From: Ramlibacter tataouinensis | GTDB taxonomy: Bacteria > Pseudomonadota > Gammaproteobacteria > Burkholderiales > Burkholderiaceae_C | NCBI GenBank assembly: GCA_002427815.1 | Contig: DIZF01000070.1 | Location: 6,885-66,157, forward strand | Direction of reading: 5' to 3' | Length of the DNA stretch: 59,273 bases | Part shown: one piece after another, positions 17,936 to 27,407 of the stretch | How positions within the stretch are numbered: position 1 is the first letter of the stretch | Layout: the number at the start of each line of letters is the position of its first letter | Notes under the pieces: model-generated | What the model saw: the letters and a program-made list of their open reading frames with translations, nothing else | Told to the model about the DNA's origin: nothing | Databases searched by the model: none | Program-made: the position numbers and the translations under genes

Positions 17936-18122
17936 GGTGTGAGTCCGATGGTAAGAAAAGCGGGGCCGGCGGCTGTGACAGCGGCATGGCGACCTGGCGC
18001 GATTTTACCTGCGCCCCCGCGCTTTCGGGGCCGCGTTGTCTACGGCCGAGCCCGGACTGAGCCGTGGAAGTCAGCGACAGGAACGCGCTTCCACCAGGGG
18101 GCAGGTCGGCGGGCCCGCGCTC

Positions 18123-19556
18123 TCAGAGGGCCACGCAGATCTTGAGCATGTTGGTGCCGCCGGGCGCTCCCATGGGCTCGCCGCAGGTGATGGCGTAGAT
18201 GTCGCCGCTGCCGACGATGCCGCGCTTTTTCAGATGGGCCTCGGCCTCTCCGAGGGCGGTGTCGCGGTCGGCGCTCTGGTCCAGCAACAGCGGCCGGACA
18301 TTCCGGTACAGCGCCATCTTGCGTTGCGTGGCCAGTTTGGGCGTGAGCGCGTAGATCGGGATGTGGATGCGATGCCGGCTCATCCACAGCGGCGTGGACC
18401 CGGAATCGGTGAGCGCCACGATCGCCTTGCAGCCCAGGTGGTGCGCGGTGAACAGTGCCCCCATCGCGATCGACTGGTCGATGCGCGAGAACGCCATGTC
18501 GGTGAAATCGGCGTCGAGTTTCACGTCTTCGGCCTTTTCCGCTTCCAGGCAGATGTTGGCCATCTGGACGATGGTCTCCAGCGGAAAGAGGCCGGCCGCG
18601 GTTTCGGCACTCAGCATCACGGCATCGGTGCCGTCGAGCACCGCGTTGGCCACGTCGCTGACCTCGGCCCGCGTGGGCACCGGATTGCTGATCATCGATT
18701 CCATCATCTGGGTCGCCGTGATCACCACCTTGTCGTGCTCGCGCGCCATCCTGATCATGCGTTTCTGCAGCGCGGGCACGGCGGCGTTGCCCACCTCCAC
18801 CGCCAGGTCACCGCGCGCGACCATGATGCCGTCGCTGGCCTTGAGGATAGCCTCCAGGTTGGGGATGGCTTCGGCCCGCTCGATCTTGGCGATCAGCCCC
18901 GGCCGGTGGCGAAACTCGGCACCGGCCACGTTGCACAGCTGGCGCGCCATCTCCATGTCGGTGGCGGTCTTGGGAAAGCTCACGGCGACGTAATCGGCCT
19001 GGAAGCTCATCGCCGTGCGGATGTCCTCCATGTCCTTGGCCGTCAGCGCCGGCGCAGTGAGCCCGCCGCCCTGCTTGTTGATGCCCTTGTTGTTGGACAG
19101 GTTGCCGCCTTGCCGGACGGTGGTGCGCACCTGCTCGCCTTTCACGCTGTCCACCGTCAGCACGATCAGTCCATCGTTGAGCAGCAGGAGGTCGCCGGCT
19201 TTCACATCGCGCGGCAGCTCCTTGTAGTCCAGCCCGACGCCCTTGCTGTCGCCTGGCTCGGTGCGCGAGGCATCCAGCACGAATTTCATGCCCGGCTCAA
19301 GGAACACCTTGCCCTCGGCGAACTTGCCGACGCGGATCTTGGGCCCTTGCAGATCGGCCATGAGCGCCACTTCGCGGCCCGCGCGGGCGGCGGCCTCGCG
19401 CACCAGAGCGGCGCGGTCGATATAGTCCTGCCCGTTGCCATGGCTGAAATTGAGCCGGACCACGTTCACGCCGGCACGAATCATCTGCTCGAGCAACGCG
19501 GGATCGCTGGAGGCGGGGCCCAGCGTGGCGACGATCTTGGTGGCGCGGCGGGGCAT
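18123..19556 (-). CDS. pyk: Pyruvate kinase
   Basis: It makes pyruvate and ATP from phosphoenolpyruvate and ADP. The 477-residue product has KIVATLGPASSD, VRLNFSHGNG, LMADLQGPKIRVG, LIAKIERAEAI, GIMVARGDLAVEVG, TATQMMESMI and DAVMLSAETAAG in order. It ends with the C-terminal regulatory-like domain. It lies 186 bases from fba and follows pgk with a short gap that could hold a small ORF. Confidence 0.97.
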   Translation of the reverse strand: MPRRATKIVATLGPASSDPALLEQMIRAGVNVVRLNFSHGNGQDYIDRAALVREAAARAGREVALMADLQGPKIRVGKFAEGKVFLEPGMKFVLDASRTEPGDSKGVGLDYKELPRDVKAGDLLLLNDGLIVLTVDSVKGEQVRTTVRQGGNLSNNKGINKQGGGLTAPALTAKDMEDIRTAMSFQADYVAVSFPKTATDMEMARQLCNVAGAEFRHRPGLIAKIERAEAIPNLEAILKASDGIMVARGDLAVEVGNAAVPALQKRMIRMAREHDKVVITATQMMESMISNPVPTRAEVSDVANAVLDGTDAVMLSAETAAGLFPLETIVQMANICLEAEKAEDVKLDADFTDMAFSRIDQSIAMGALFTAHHLGCKAIVALTDSGSTPLWMSRHRIHIPIYALTPKLATQRKMALYRNVRPLLLDQSADRDTALGEAEAHLKKRGIVGSGDIYAITCGEPMGAPGGTNMLKICVAL

Positions 19557-19558
19557 GG

Positions 19559-19747
19559 TCAGGTCCCCCGCCGGTCGGTCTTCAGGAAGGCCTGCGCCCC
19601 TTCAGGATGCCGTGAAAGGAAGTGAACGTGATGGGCCATGGCGCTCCGGGGAATGTCGATCATGAAGTTTCGGATTCTCGCCCAGTTGGGGCGAACGTCA
19701 GCGGCAGGGCCACTGCCCAGGAGCAAGCGAACGTAATATCGCTTCAC
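19559..19747 (-). other. Possible 62-codon ORF filling the pgk-pyk gap
   Basis: A GTG that overlaps the pgk stop codon (GTGA) opens a frame that ends two bases before the pyk start. The product would be a basic peptide with HHVHFLSRHPEGAQAFLKT near its end. About three quarters of third positions are G or C, lower than in the neighbouring genes, and I recognise no family. It may be a small coupled gene or simply an open leader of pyk. Confidence 0.2.
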
Positions 19748-20937
19748 CCCGCCGCACGTTTTTGCAGGATCTCGAAGGCCGGCAGCGTCTTGCCTTCGAG
19801 CACCTCCAGGAAGGCGCCACCGCCGGTGGAGATGTAGCTGATGTCCCTCTCGATGCCGTACTTGGCGATGGCCGCAAGCGTATCGCCGCCGCCGGCGATG
19901 CTGAACGCGTCGGACTGTGCGATCGCCCGGGCAATGGTTTCAGTGCCGTGGGAAAAGGCCTCGAACTCGAACACGCCCACCGGCCCGTTCCAGACGATGG
20001 TGCCGGCCGACTTGAGTTGCTGCGCCAGCGCGCGCGCGGTCTGCGGCCCGATGTCAAGGATCAGGTCGTCGTCCACCACCTCGCTCGCCGCCTTGACAGT
20101 GGCCTTGGCGTCGGCAGCAAAGGTCTTCGCGGTGACCACGTCGGTCGGGATCGGCACTGCGGCACCGCGTGCCTTCATCGCCTCGATCACCGCGCGCGCT
20201 TCACCCACCAGGTCGGCCTCGGCCAGCGACTTGCCGATCTTGAGGCCCGCGGCCAGCATGAAGGTGTTGGCGATGCCGCCCCCGACGATGAGCTGGTCCA
20301 CGTTGCGCGCCAGCGATTGCAGGATGGTGAGCTTGGTCGAGACTTTCGACCCGGCGACGATCGCCGCCAGCGGTCGTCTGGGATGGGCCAGCGCCTTGGT
20401 AATGGCGTCGATCTCGGCTGCCAGCAAGGGACCGGCGCAGGCAATCTTCGCGTACTGCGCGATGCCATAGGTCGAAGCCTCGGCGCGGTGGGCGGTGCCG
20501 AATGCGTCGTGGACGAAGATATCGCACAGAGCGGCCATCTTCTTCGCGAGCTCGAGACTGTTCTTTTTCTCGCCCTTGTTGAGCCGGCAGTTTTCCAGCA
20601 GCACCACCTGGCCCGGCTCGACCGCGACGCCGTCCACCCAGTCGCGCACCAGCGGCACCTCGCGCCCGAGCAGTTGCGCGAGCCGCCGGGCCACCGGCGC
20701 CAGCGAATCCTCGGGCTTGAATTCGCCCTCGGTCGGCCGGCCCAGATGCGAGGTCACCATCACCGCAGCGCCGGCTTGCAGCGCCAATTCGATGCAGGGG
20801 ACGGAGGCACGCACCCGCGTGTCTTCGGTGATGTTGCCGGCGGCGTCCTGCGGCACGTTAAGGTCGGCGCGAATGAACACGCGTTGCCCGGCAACCTTGC
20901 CTTGGGCACACAGATCGGAAAAGCGCAGGACGTTCAT
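19744..20937 (-). CDS. pgk: Phosphoglycerate kinase
   Basis: It forms ATP from 1,3-bisphosphoglycerate. The 397-residue product shows RVFIRADLNVPQD, VTSHLGRPTEG, VLLENCRLNKGEKKN, FVHDAFGTAHRAEAS, GSKVSTKL, NGPVGVFEFEAF and GGGDTLAAI. I start at the ATG at 20937 (MNVLRFSDL); the open frame runs seven codons further but without support. It heads the glycolytic set pgk-pyk-fba. Confidence 0.97.
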   Translation of the reverse strand: MNVLRFSDLCAQGKVAGQRVFIRADLNVPQDAAGNITEDTRVRASVPCIELALQAGAAVMVTSHLGRPTEGEFKPEDSLAPVARRLAQLLGREVPLVRDWVDGVAVEPGQVVLLENCRLNKGEKKNSLELAKKMAALCDIFVHDAFGTAHRAEASTYGIAQYAKIACAGPLLAAEIDAITKALAHPRRPLAAIVAGSKVSTKLTILQSLARNVDQLIVGGGIANTFMLAAGLKIGKSLAEADLVGEARAVIEAMKARGAAVPIPTDVVTAKTFAADAKATVKAASEVVDDDLILDIGPQTARALAQQLKSAGTIVWNGPVGVFEFEAFSHGTETIARAIAQSDAFSIAGGGDTLAAIAKYGIERDISYISTGGGAFLEVLEGKTLPAFEILQKRAAG

Positions 20938-21013
20938 GGTGGAGGTGGGCTGGGACAAAACCGCTTATTTTAGGAGCCACCCGCCGGCAGCGCGACCGGC
21001 ATGGACCGTCGAG

Positions 21014-21352
21014 TTACCAGCCCAGTCCGAGATGCAGGGGCAGGTACACCGCCATGCCCCCGGCAATGGTGAGCAGAACGCTGTGCCGCCAGAAGTAAAG
21101 CAATGCCCCCGTTGCGGCAGCGAACAGGCGCGCATCCAGCCAGCTGGTGATCAGGTGGCCCTGCTGCATGACGACTTCGGGCGCGACCACGCCGGCCAGG
21201 GCCGCGACCGGTGCGTACTGCAGGGCCCGGTGCGCCCACCCGGGCAAGGACCAGGGGCGGTCCAGGATGAAAAAGAAGCAACGCGTCAGCACCGTCACCC
21301 CCGCCAGGCCCACGATCACCGCCAGCGTCCACAGGTCGGTCTTTCCTGTCAC
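21014..21352 (-). CDS. azlD: Branched-chain amino acid exporter small subunit (AzlD family)
   Basis: The 112-residue membrane protein has four hydrophobic segments and the LTRCFFFILDRPWSLPGW stretch typical of AzlD, the partner of AzlC in exporting branched-chain amino acids and related compounds. I chose the GTG at 21352, which overlaps the azlC stop (GTGA) and has GGAGG eight bases upstream inside azlC. An ATG at 21367 would add five residues but lacks its own RBS. Confidence 0.87.
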   Translation of the reverse strand: MTGKTDLWTLAVIVGLAGVTVLTRCFFFILDRPWSLPGWAHRALQYAPVAALAGVVAPEVVMQQGHLITSWLDARLFAAATGALLYFWRHSVLLTIAGGMAVYLPLHLGLGW

Positions 21353-22083
21353 GAGGGCTGCCTCCATGCCGGCGGCAGCCGCTGCTCCAGCCAGAAGCTG
21401 ACGAGCACGGCGATCGCGATGGCAGCCACGATGTTGAGTCTCAGCGGCAAGGCATAGGTTGCGACCGCCGCGGCGCCGGCCACCGACGCGGAAAGCAGGC
21501 GAAGTGGCGTGTTCGCCAGCGAGCACAGGATGCCAACCAGGCACAGCACGCCGGCGAAACCCAGCCCCCAGGCGCTGGGAATGAGATTGGCCAGAGCGAT
21601 GCCCGCTACGCCGGGCAGCATCCAGCTGACCCAGGTGACGAAGTAGTTCCCGGCGAGGTAGGCTTCCTGTTCGGCATGTTCGACGGGCGTGGCGCCGGGC
21701 CGCGCAAAGCGGCGCGTGAACAGCGCATAACTCAGGTCCGCGGTCAGATAGCCGTTCACCAGCCGGCGCCAGCGCGGCAAGTGCATGAGGTAGGGCCGCA
21801 GGTGCAGGCTGAACACCACGAAACGCAGGTTCACGCAAAAGCCGGTGGCCAGGATCACCCAGGCCGGCGCGCCCGCGACGATCAGCGGAATCGCCGCGAG
21901 CTGGGAGCTGCCGGCGTAGACCAGGAAGGTCATGGCCAGGGCCGCGCCCACGCTCATGCCCGACTTGACCATGGCGACGCCGGTCATCAGGCCCCAGGCC
22001 GAGATGCCGGTCGCCAGCGGCACCATGTCGCGGGCCCCCTCGTGGAACGCCGGATGGCTGTAGTTGGAACGAAGGAAGAACAC
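21349..22083 (-). CDS. azlC: Branched-chain amino acid exporter large subunit (AzlC family)
   Basis: The 244-residue protein has about seven membrane segments and the AzlC hallmarks HEGARDMVPLATGISAWGLM, LVYAGSSQLAAIPLI, NLRFVVFSLHLRPYL and YFVTWVSWMLPGVAG. It begins with GTG, 16 bases after fmt, and azlD follows with an overlap, so azlCD is the tail of the def-fmt operon. Substrates in this organism are inferred from the family. Confidence 0.9.
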   Translation of the reverse strand: MFFLRSNYSHPAFHEGARDMVPLATGISAWGLMTGVAMVKSGMSVGAALAMTFLVYAGSSQLAAIPLIVAGAPAWVILATGFCVNLRFVVFSLHLRPYLMHLPRWRRLVNGYLTADLSYALFTRRFARPGATPVEHAEQEAYLAGNYFVTWVSWMLPGVAGIALANLIPSAWGLGFAGVLCLVGILCSLANTPLRLLSASVAGAAAVATYALPLRLNIVAAIAIAVLVSFWLEQRLPPAWRQPS

Positions 22084-22099
22084 GGAGCGGGCGGCTGCG

Positions 22100-23068
22100 T
22101 TAAGCGGACAGGCGCTCGAACGCCATGCCGGGCTTCAGGTCGAAGCCGCGCAGGAAGTCTGCCACGGCCAGACGCTTGCCGCCGGGCCGCTGCAGTTCGG
22201 TCAGGCGCAACGCACCGCGGCCACAAGCCACCACCACGCCGGCCGCGTCCGCACGCAACACCGTTCCGGCCGCACCGTCAGCAGGCACGGTGGTCTCCAG
22301 CTGGCAGCGCCACAGCTTGACGGTCTCGCCGGCGATGGCCGCCGATGCGCCTGGCATGGGGTCGAATGCGCGAATGCGGCGCTCGATCAACTCGGCCGGC
22401 TGCCCCCAGTCGACGGCCGCTTCGGCCTTGTCGATCTTGCGGGCGTAGGTGACGCCGGTGTCGCCTTGCTTGATCGGCTTCAGCGCGCCGCGGGCTGCCA
22501 GCTCGATGGCTTCGATCACCAGGCGGCCGCCCAGCGCGGCCAGTTTGTCCTGCAGCGAGCCGGTGGTGTCGTCTGCCGCGATCGGAATGCGCTGCGCCAG
22601 CAGCATCTCGCCGGTATCCAGGCCGGCATCCATCTGCATGATGGTCACGCCGGTTTCGCGGTCGCCCGCCTCGATGGCGCGATGGATCGGTGCGGCGCCA
22701 CGCCAGCGCGGCAACAAGGAGGCATGGATGTTGAGACACCCCAAGCGCGGGGACTGCAACACCCACTGCGGCAGGATCAGGCCGTAGGCGGCAACCACCA
22801 TCAAATCGGCCGCCGCCGCGTCGATCGCCGCCTGGGCTGCCTGCGCATCTTCAGGATATTTCCCGTCCAGCCGCAGGCTGCGCGGCTGCGCTACCGGCAG
22901 CGCATGCTCCAGTGCAAATCGCTTCACCGGCGATGCCTGCAGCTTCAGGCCGCGACCCGCGGGCCGGTCGGGCTGCGTCAAGACCAGGGGGATGGTGAAA
23001 CCGGCGCCGTGCAGCCGCTCGAGCGCCACCCGGGCGAAATCGGGAGTCCCCGCGAAGATAACGCGCAT
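22100..23068 (-). CDS. fmt: Methionyl-tRNA formyltransferase
   Basis: It formylates Met-tRNAi. The 322-residue product starts MRVIFAGTPDFARVAL and has LTQPDRPAGRGLKLQ, LNIHASLLPRWRGAAPI (catalytic Asn/His), QMDAGLDTGEML, and a C-terminal OB-like domain. The ATG at 23068 gives the standard family N-terminus. It lies downstream of def with a small lipoprotein gene between them. Confidence 0.96.
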   Translation of the reverse strand: MRVIFAGTPDFARVALERLHGAGFTIPLVLTQPDRPAGRGLKLQASPVKRFALEHALPVAQPRSLRLDGKYPEDAQAAQAAIDAAAADLMVVAAYGLILPQWVLQSPRLGCLNIHASLLPRWRGAAPIHRAIEAGDRETGVTIMQMDAGLDTGEMLLAQRIPIAADDTTGSLQDKLAALGGRLVIEAIELAARGALKPIKQGDTGVTYARKIDKAEAAVDWGQPAELIERRIRAFDPMPGASAAIAGETVKLWRCQLETTVPADGAAGTVLRADAAGVVVACGRGALRLTELQRPGGKRLAVADFLRGFDLKPGMAFERLSA

Positions 23069-23166
23069 CGATGTCAGCGGCCGCCCGGCCGCCCACGGGA
23101 CGCTGCGCGACGCCTCGGGGAATGACGCAGCGGCTGCACCACAAACGACGGGACGAACATCTGGTT

Positions 23167-23658
23167 TCAGCTCCGGTCGTTGGGCCCGTTGAGGTATTCC
23201 ATGCCGGGATGGGCGCGCTGCACCACGTTGTTCTGGTCCAGGTAGACCCAGTAGAACATGTCGCTGTTCGCAGCATCCCGCCAGCGGTAGGTCATGATCG
23301 GACCCTTCCAGCCCGCCACACCGTCGATCCGGGCCGGCGGGCCGAATTCGCGCTCCACATCGTCGCGCGTCCACTTGCCCGGCTCGATCCGGTGGAAGGT
23401 GCTTTCGGTGAGCACCTGGCGCACCTGCACCACCTTGCCGGCCGCATCCATATCCACCATCCAGGCGTATTGGCCGACCGGTTGCAGCGAATACTGGAGT
23501 CGCTCGCCGGTGGCCAGCCGCACCACCCGGCTGGGCTGGCCCAGCCGGGCAATCACGACATCGCGCGGAGTTCCCGGCGGCATGTCATAGGCGCGGAAAG
23601 GATTTCCCGCGCAGCCAAAGAGCAGAGCGGCGATGCAGGCCACCAGGAAATTGCGCAT
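23167..23658 (-). CDS. Small BamE/SmpA-like lipoprotein
   Basis: The 163-residue product has a lipobox (LFGCAG, Cys16) and two repeats of the BamE-type pattern: GTPRDVVIARLGQPSRVVRLATGE and a second one beginning KWTRDDVEREFGPPARID. Such domains occur in outer-membrane assembly and cell-envelope lipoproteins. It is too far from canonical BamE for me to give that name. It sits between def and fmt on the same strand. Confidence 0.75.
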   Translation of the reverse strand: MRNFLVACIAALLFGCAGNPFRAYDMPPGTPRDVVIARLGQPSRVVRLATGERLQYSLQPVGQYAWMVDMDAAGKVVQVRQVLTESTFHRIEPGKWTRDDVEREFGPPARIDGVAGWKGPIMTYRWRDAANSDMFYWVYLDQNNVVQRAHPGMEYLNGPNDRS

Positions 23659-23683
23659 GGGAATGTTCTCCTGGTGGGGCCGA

Positions 23684-24196
23684 TCAGGCGCGCTCGGTTT
23701 CCCGCCGCGCCTTGAGCATTTTGGTCTTGATGCGGTTGCGTTTGAGTGGCGAAAGGTATTCCACGAACACCTTGCCCAGCAGGTGATCCATCTCATGCTG
23801 GATGCATACCGCCAGCATCCCTTCGGCCTCGATGGTGCGCGATCGGCCCTCGCCGTCCAGCGCGCTGACCTTGATGGCAGCGGCGCGCTCGACCTCGTCG
23901 TAGATGCCCGGCACCGACAGACAGCCCTCGTCGCTGACCTGCTGGTCCTGGCTGGCCCAGGTGACCTCGGGATTGACCAGCACCAGCGGCTCGTTGCGGT
24001 GCTCGGACACATCGATCACGATCACGCGTTCGTGCACATCGACCTGGGTAGCTGCCAACCCGATGCCGTTGGCCTCGTACATGGTTTCGAGCATGTCGTC
24101 GATCAGCTTCCTGATGCGCGCGTCCACGGCCAGCACCGGCTTTGCCACGGTGTGCAGCCTGGCGTCGGGGTAACAAAGAATGGGGAGAAGTGCCAT
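23684..24196 (-). CDS. def: Peptide deformylase
   Basis: It removes the formyl group from nascent proteins. The 170-residue metalloenzyme has the three family motifs GIGLAATQ, EGCLSVP and QHEMDHLLG (metal ligands Cys, His, His). It starts at the ATG at 24196 and is the first gene of the def-lipoprotein-fmt-azlC-azlD run, divergent from the LysM gene. Confidence 0.97.
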   Translation of the reverse strand: MALLPILCYPDARLHTVAKPVLAVDARIRKLIDDMLETMYEANGIGLAATQVDVHERVIVIDVSEHRNEPLVLVNPEVTWASQDQQVSDEGCLSVPGIYDEVERAAAIKVSALDGEGRSRTIEAEGMLAVCIQHEMDHLLGKVFVEYLSPLKRNRIKTKMLKARRETERA

Positions 24197-24379
24197 GGGA
24201 AATCCGCCGGAGGTGTCGCTATTTTCGCCACTTTTGCCATCCCTGGCAGCACGCGGATGCCATAAACGTTGCCCAATCAAGGGCTTGAGCGCAGAATCGC
24301 CAGTACTTTATCAAGACTTTCGACTGCGCCGGCGGCCGGGCGGTCGTGTCGCGCGATGCAAAAACACTGCGAAAAACGG

Positions 24380-25624
24380 ATGACCCCTCCTGACCCGGCT
24401 GACGTGCGGGCCCAACCAGTTCGCCTGTTGGGCGGATGGGCTCTGCTGGCCGCGATCGCTGGCGTTCTGGCCGCACCGGTGGCATTCGGGCAGAACTTCC
24501 CGATCACCCCCGGGCAGCGCTCGACTGCCGAACACGTCGCGCAAGCCGGTGTCCCGCTGTCGGAACTGGCCCCCAACGCCCCCGAGGAGTACACGGTCAA
24601 ACGCGGTGACACGCTGTGGGCGATCTCGGGAATGTTTCTCACCCGCCCGTGGCGTTGGCCCGAGCTCTGGGGCATGAACCTCGCGGACATCCGCAATCCG
24701 CACCGGATCTACCCGGGTCAGCAGCTGGTTCTGGAAAGAAACGAAGGTCGGGCGACGCTGCGGTTGCGGCAGGCGGCCGATGGCGGCGGTGCGCCGACGG
24801 AGACCATTCGGGTTTCGCCGCGCACGCGGATCGAGGCGCTGACCGATACGGCCGTACCGACCTTGAACGCGCACCTGATCGAGGCGTTCCTGGCCGAACC
24901 GGTGATCATCGACGAGGCGGAGTTGATGCGGGCCCCGCGAATCGTGGCGGCACCGGATAGCCGGGTCCTGCTCACCAGAGGGGATCGGGCCTACGCTCGC
25001 GGATTGGCCGCCACGCCGCTGAAGCTTCGCGCCGAAGGCCGCTCGGACGAGTACCGCGTGTTTCGCAACGCGCAGCCGCTGAAAGACCCGGTGACCCACG
25101 CGGTGCTGGGTTACGAGGCCCAGTACCTGGGCAAGGCCTCCCTGGTTCGCAGCGAGACCACGCAAATTGTCAAGACCGCCAGCGGCGGCCGGGACAACAT
25201 GGCGGTGCCGGCGACCATCGACATCGTCTCCGCCAAGGAAGAGATGCGGGTTGGCGACCGGTTGCTACCCGAGCCCCCCCGACAGTTTCTCAGCTACGTG
25301 CCGCACGCTCCTGCGCCGGGCATGGAAGGCACCATCGTTTCCGTATACGGCAACGCAGTTGCGATTGCCGGCCAGAGTCAGGTGGTGGTGATCAACAAGG
25401 GAACCGCCGATGGCATCGAAACGGGCCATGTGCTGGCCATCCTCACCGACGGGGAAAGGCGGGTCGATAGGTCCCAGCCGGGGGAGCACACTCCGATCAA
25501 GCTGCCCGACGAGCGCAACGGCCTGCTGATGGTGTTCCGGCCGTTCGAAAAGCTGTCCTATGCGTTGATCCTTGAAATCAACGACATCGTCAAGGTCGGC
25601 GACCGGGTCGTCAGCCCGCGATAA
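24380..25624 (+). CDS. Exported LysM-domain protein
   Basis: The product has a signal peptide ending near VAFGQ, then a LysM domain, YTVKRGDTLWAISGMFL to RIYPGQQLVL, which binds peptidoglycan, followed by about 280 residues without a known catalytic motif. Position upstream of dprA and divergent from def is conserved in Burkholderiales. The start is uncertain: the ATG at 24380 is used, the ATG at 24356 would add eight residues, and neither has a strong RBS. Confidence 0.87.
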   Translation: MTPPDPADVRAQPVRLLGGWALLAAIAGVLAAPVAFGQNFPITPGQRSTAEHVAQAGVPLSELAPNAPEEYTVKRGDTLWAISGMFLTRPWRWPELWGMNLADIRNPHRIYPGQQLVLERNEGRATLRLRQAADGGGAPTETIRVSPRTRIEALTDTAVPTLNAHLIEAFLAEPVIIDEAELMRAPRIVAAPDSRVLLTRGDRAYARGLAATPLKLRAEGRSDEYRVFRNAQPLKDPVTHAVLGYEAQYLGKASLVRSETTQIVKTASGGRDNMAVPATIDIVSAKEEMRVGDRLLPEPPRQFLSYVPHAPAPGMEGTIVSVYGNAVAIAGQSQVVVINKGTADGIETGHVLAILTDGERRVDRSQPGEHTPIKLPDERNGLLMVFRPFEKLSYALILEINDIVKVGDRVVSPR

Positions 25625-25639
25625 GGGCCGGCAGGGACG

Positions 25640-26776
25640 ATGGAGCGCGCGGAGCTGGCCGGCTGGCTCCGTCTGGCGCTCACGCCCGGAATCGGCAACA
25701 TAACGGCGCGTCGTCTGCTCGCGGCCTTCGGATTACCCGATGCCGTCTTCGATCAGTCCACTCCAGCGCTGCGCCAGTTCCTGACCGAAACCCAGACCCA
25801 GGCCCTGCGCACCGAACCGCCACTGCTGGCGGCCCAGGTCGAAGCGACATGGGAATGGCTGCATGGCACCGACGGGCCCGGCCGCCGCCGGATCCTGACG
25901 CTCGGCGACCCGGACTACCCGCCCGCTCTTCTGCAGATCGAGGATCCGCCACCCATGCTTTACCTGTTGGGGGTGTCGTCCGCGGCTTGGCCGGCGGCAA
26001 TTGCCGTGGTCGGCAGCCGCAATCCCACGCCGCAGGGGCTGGCCAACGCCCGGCAGTTCGCGCGCAGCTTCGCCCAGGCCGGGTTCAGCGTGGTCTCGGG
26101 CATGGCACTGGGCGTGGACGGGGCCGCTCACGAGGGGGCGCTGGAAGGGGCGGCAACGGGCCAGTTCGCGACCCTGGCGGTCGTGGGCACCGGGCTCGAC
26201 CGCGTCTACCCGCGCCAGCACCTGGCTCTGTCGCACCGGATCGCCCAGGCCGGGCTTCTCGTCAGCGAATACCCGATCGGCACGCCGCCCCTGCCGGAGA
26301 ATTTCCCAAAGCGCAACCGCCTCATCGCGGCGCTGAGCCAGGGCACGGTAGTGGTCGAGGCCGCGCTCCAGTCGGGATCGCTCATCACCGCGCGCCAGGC
26401 GGCGGAACAAGGCAAGGACGTGTTCGCAATTCCGGGGTCGATTCATTCACCTCAGTCGCGTGGTTGCCACGCGTTGCTCAAGCAGGGGGCCAAGCTGGTC
26501 GAGACGGCCCAGGATGTGCTGGAGGACATGCGTTTGCCCGATGCTCTATCCCCGCGCGGGCCGGCGCGGGCCCACCCAGATCCGGGCGAGGCCGACAGCG
26601 CGCAGGAAGACGACGTGCTGTCGGCCCTGGGCTTCGATCCGGTGAGCCTGGATGCGCTCGTAGCGCGCACCGGCATCGCACCTGCCTGGCTACAGGGACG
26701 ATTGCTGGAACTTGAGCTCCAGGGCAAGGTGGCGCGGCTGCCCGGCGGGCTGTTTCAGCGCTTGGAGGCCGGCTGA
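25640..26776 (+). CDS. dprA: DNA-processing protein DprA
   Basis: DprA loads RecA onto incoming single-stranded DNA during natural transformation. The 378-residue protein has an N-terminal SAM-like/helix-hairpin region (residues 1-60), the Rossmann-like core with AVVGSRNPTPQGLANAR, VSGMALGVDGAAHEGAL, GTGLDRVYP and SGSLITARQAAEQGKDVFA, and a C-terminal winged-helix DML1-like domain. It starts 15 bases after the LysM gene. Confidence 0.95.
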   Translation: MERAELAGWLRLALTPGIGNITARRLLAAFGLPDAVFDQSTPALRQFLTETQTQALRTEPPLLAAQVEATWEWLHGTDGPGRRRILTLGDPDYPPALLQIEDPPPMLYLLGVSSAAWPAAIAVVGSRNPTPQGLANARQFARSFAQAGFSVVSGMALGVDGAAHEGALEGAATGQFATLAVVGTGLDRVYPRQHLALSHRIAQAGLLVSEYPIGTPPLPENFPKRNRLIAALSQGTVVVEAALQSGSLITARQAAEQGKDVFAIPGSIHSPQSRGCHALLKQGAKLVETAQDVLEDMRLPDALSPRGPARAHPDPGEADSAQEDDVLSALGFDPVSLDALVARTGIAPAWLQGRLLELELQGKVARLPGGLFQRLEAG

Positions 26777-26860
26777 TCCGGGCGCGTGGCTGAGGCCGGC
26801 GCGCAACAACCCGCATGGACTTGTTGCCATGGATCACCGTGTTCTGGGCTATATTGAGGC

Positions 26861-27355
26861 ATGTTTGAAGTGCTCGTTTTCGTGTACGAACACTACTGGC
26901 GCGGCGATGTGTGCCCCGAACTGCCGCAGTTGGGGCGCAAGCTCAGCGCACACGGCTTCGACGCCGACGAAATTCAGGATGCCCTGGTCTGGCTGGATGG
27001 CCTGTCCCTCGCTGCGCAAAGCATCGTCCCCGGCGATCCCCCTTCGACCCCGAGCCGGCCCGACGCGTCCGAGGTGCAATCCTCTTCCAGCATGCGCGTC
27101 TATTCCGTGGCCGAGCAGGACCACCTGGGAGCGCAGTGCCTGGGCTTCGTTTCATTCCTCGAGTCCGCCAGCGTCTTGCCGGCGGGGATGCGGGAGATCG
27201 TGATCGACCGCGCGATGGCCGCCCCCGGCGGTCCGGTTTCGCTTGACGATCTCAAGATCATCATCCTGATGGTCTACTGGAGCTTCGGTCAGGAGCCGGA
27301 CGCCCTGGTGCTGGACGAACTGTGCGACGTGGCAGACGGGCGGCTGGCCCATTGA
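26861..27355 (+). CDS. smg: Smg family protein (DUF494)
   Basis: The 164-residue protein begins MFEVLVFVYEHYW and ends with the DLKIIILMVYWSFGQEPD segment typical of Smg. Its function is not established; the gene is usually next to dprA, as here. In related genomes topA often follows, but here the convergent DUF1631 gene follows instead. Confidence 0.92.
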   Translation: MFEVLVFVYEHYWRGDVCPELPQLGRKLSAHGFDADEIQDALVWLDGLSLAAQSIVPGDPPSTPSRPDASEVQSSSSMRVYSVAEQDHLGAQCLGFVSFLESASVLPAGMREIVIDRAMAAPGGPVSLDDLKIIILMVYWSFGQEPDALVLDELCDVADGRLAH

Positions 27356-27407
27356 GGCCCGGATCCGGCGTTTCAGCCGGGTCCCGCGACCGCCGGGGAT
27401 TCCTCGC

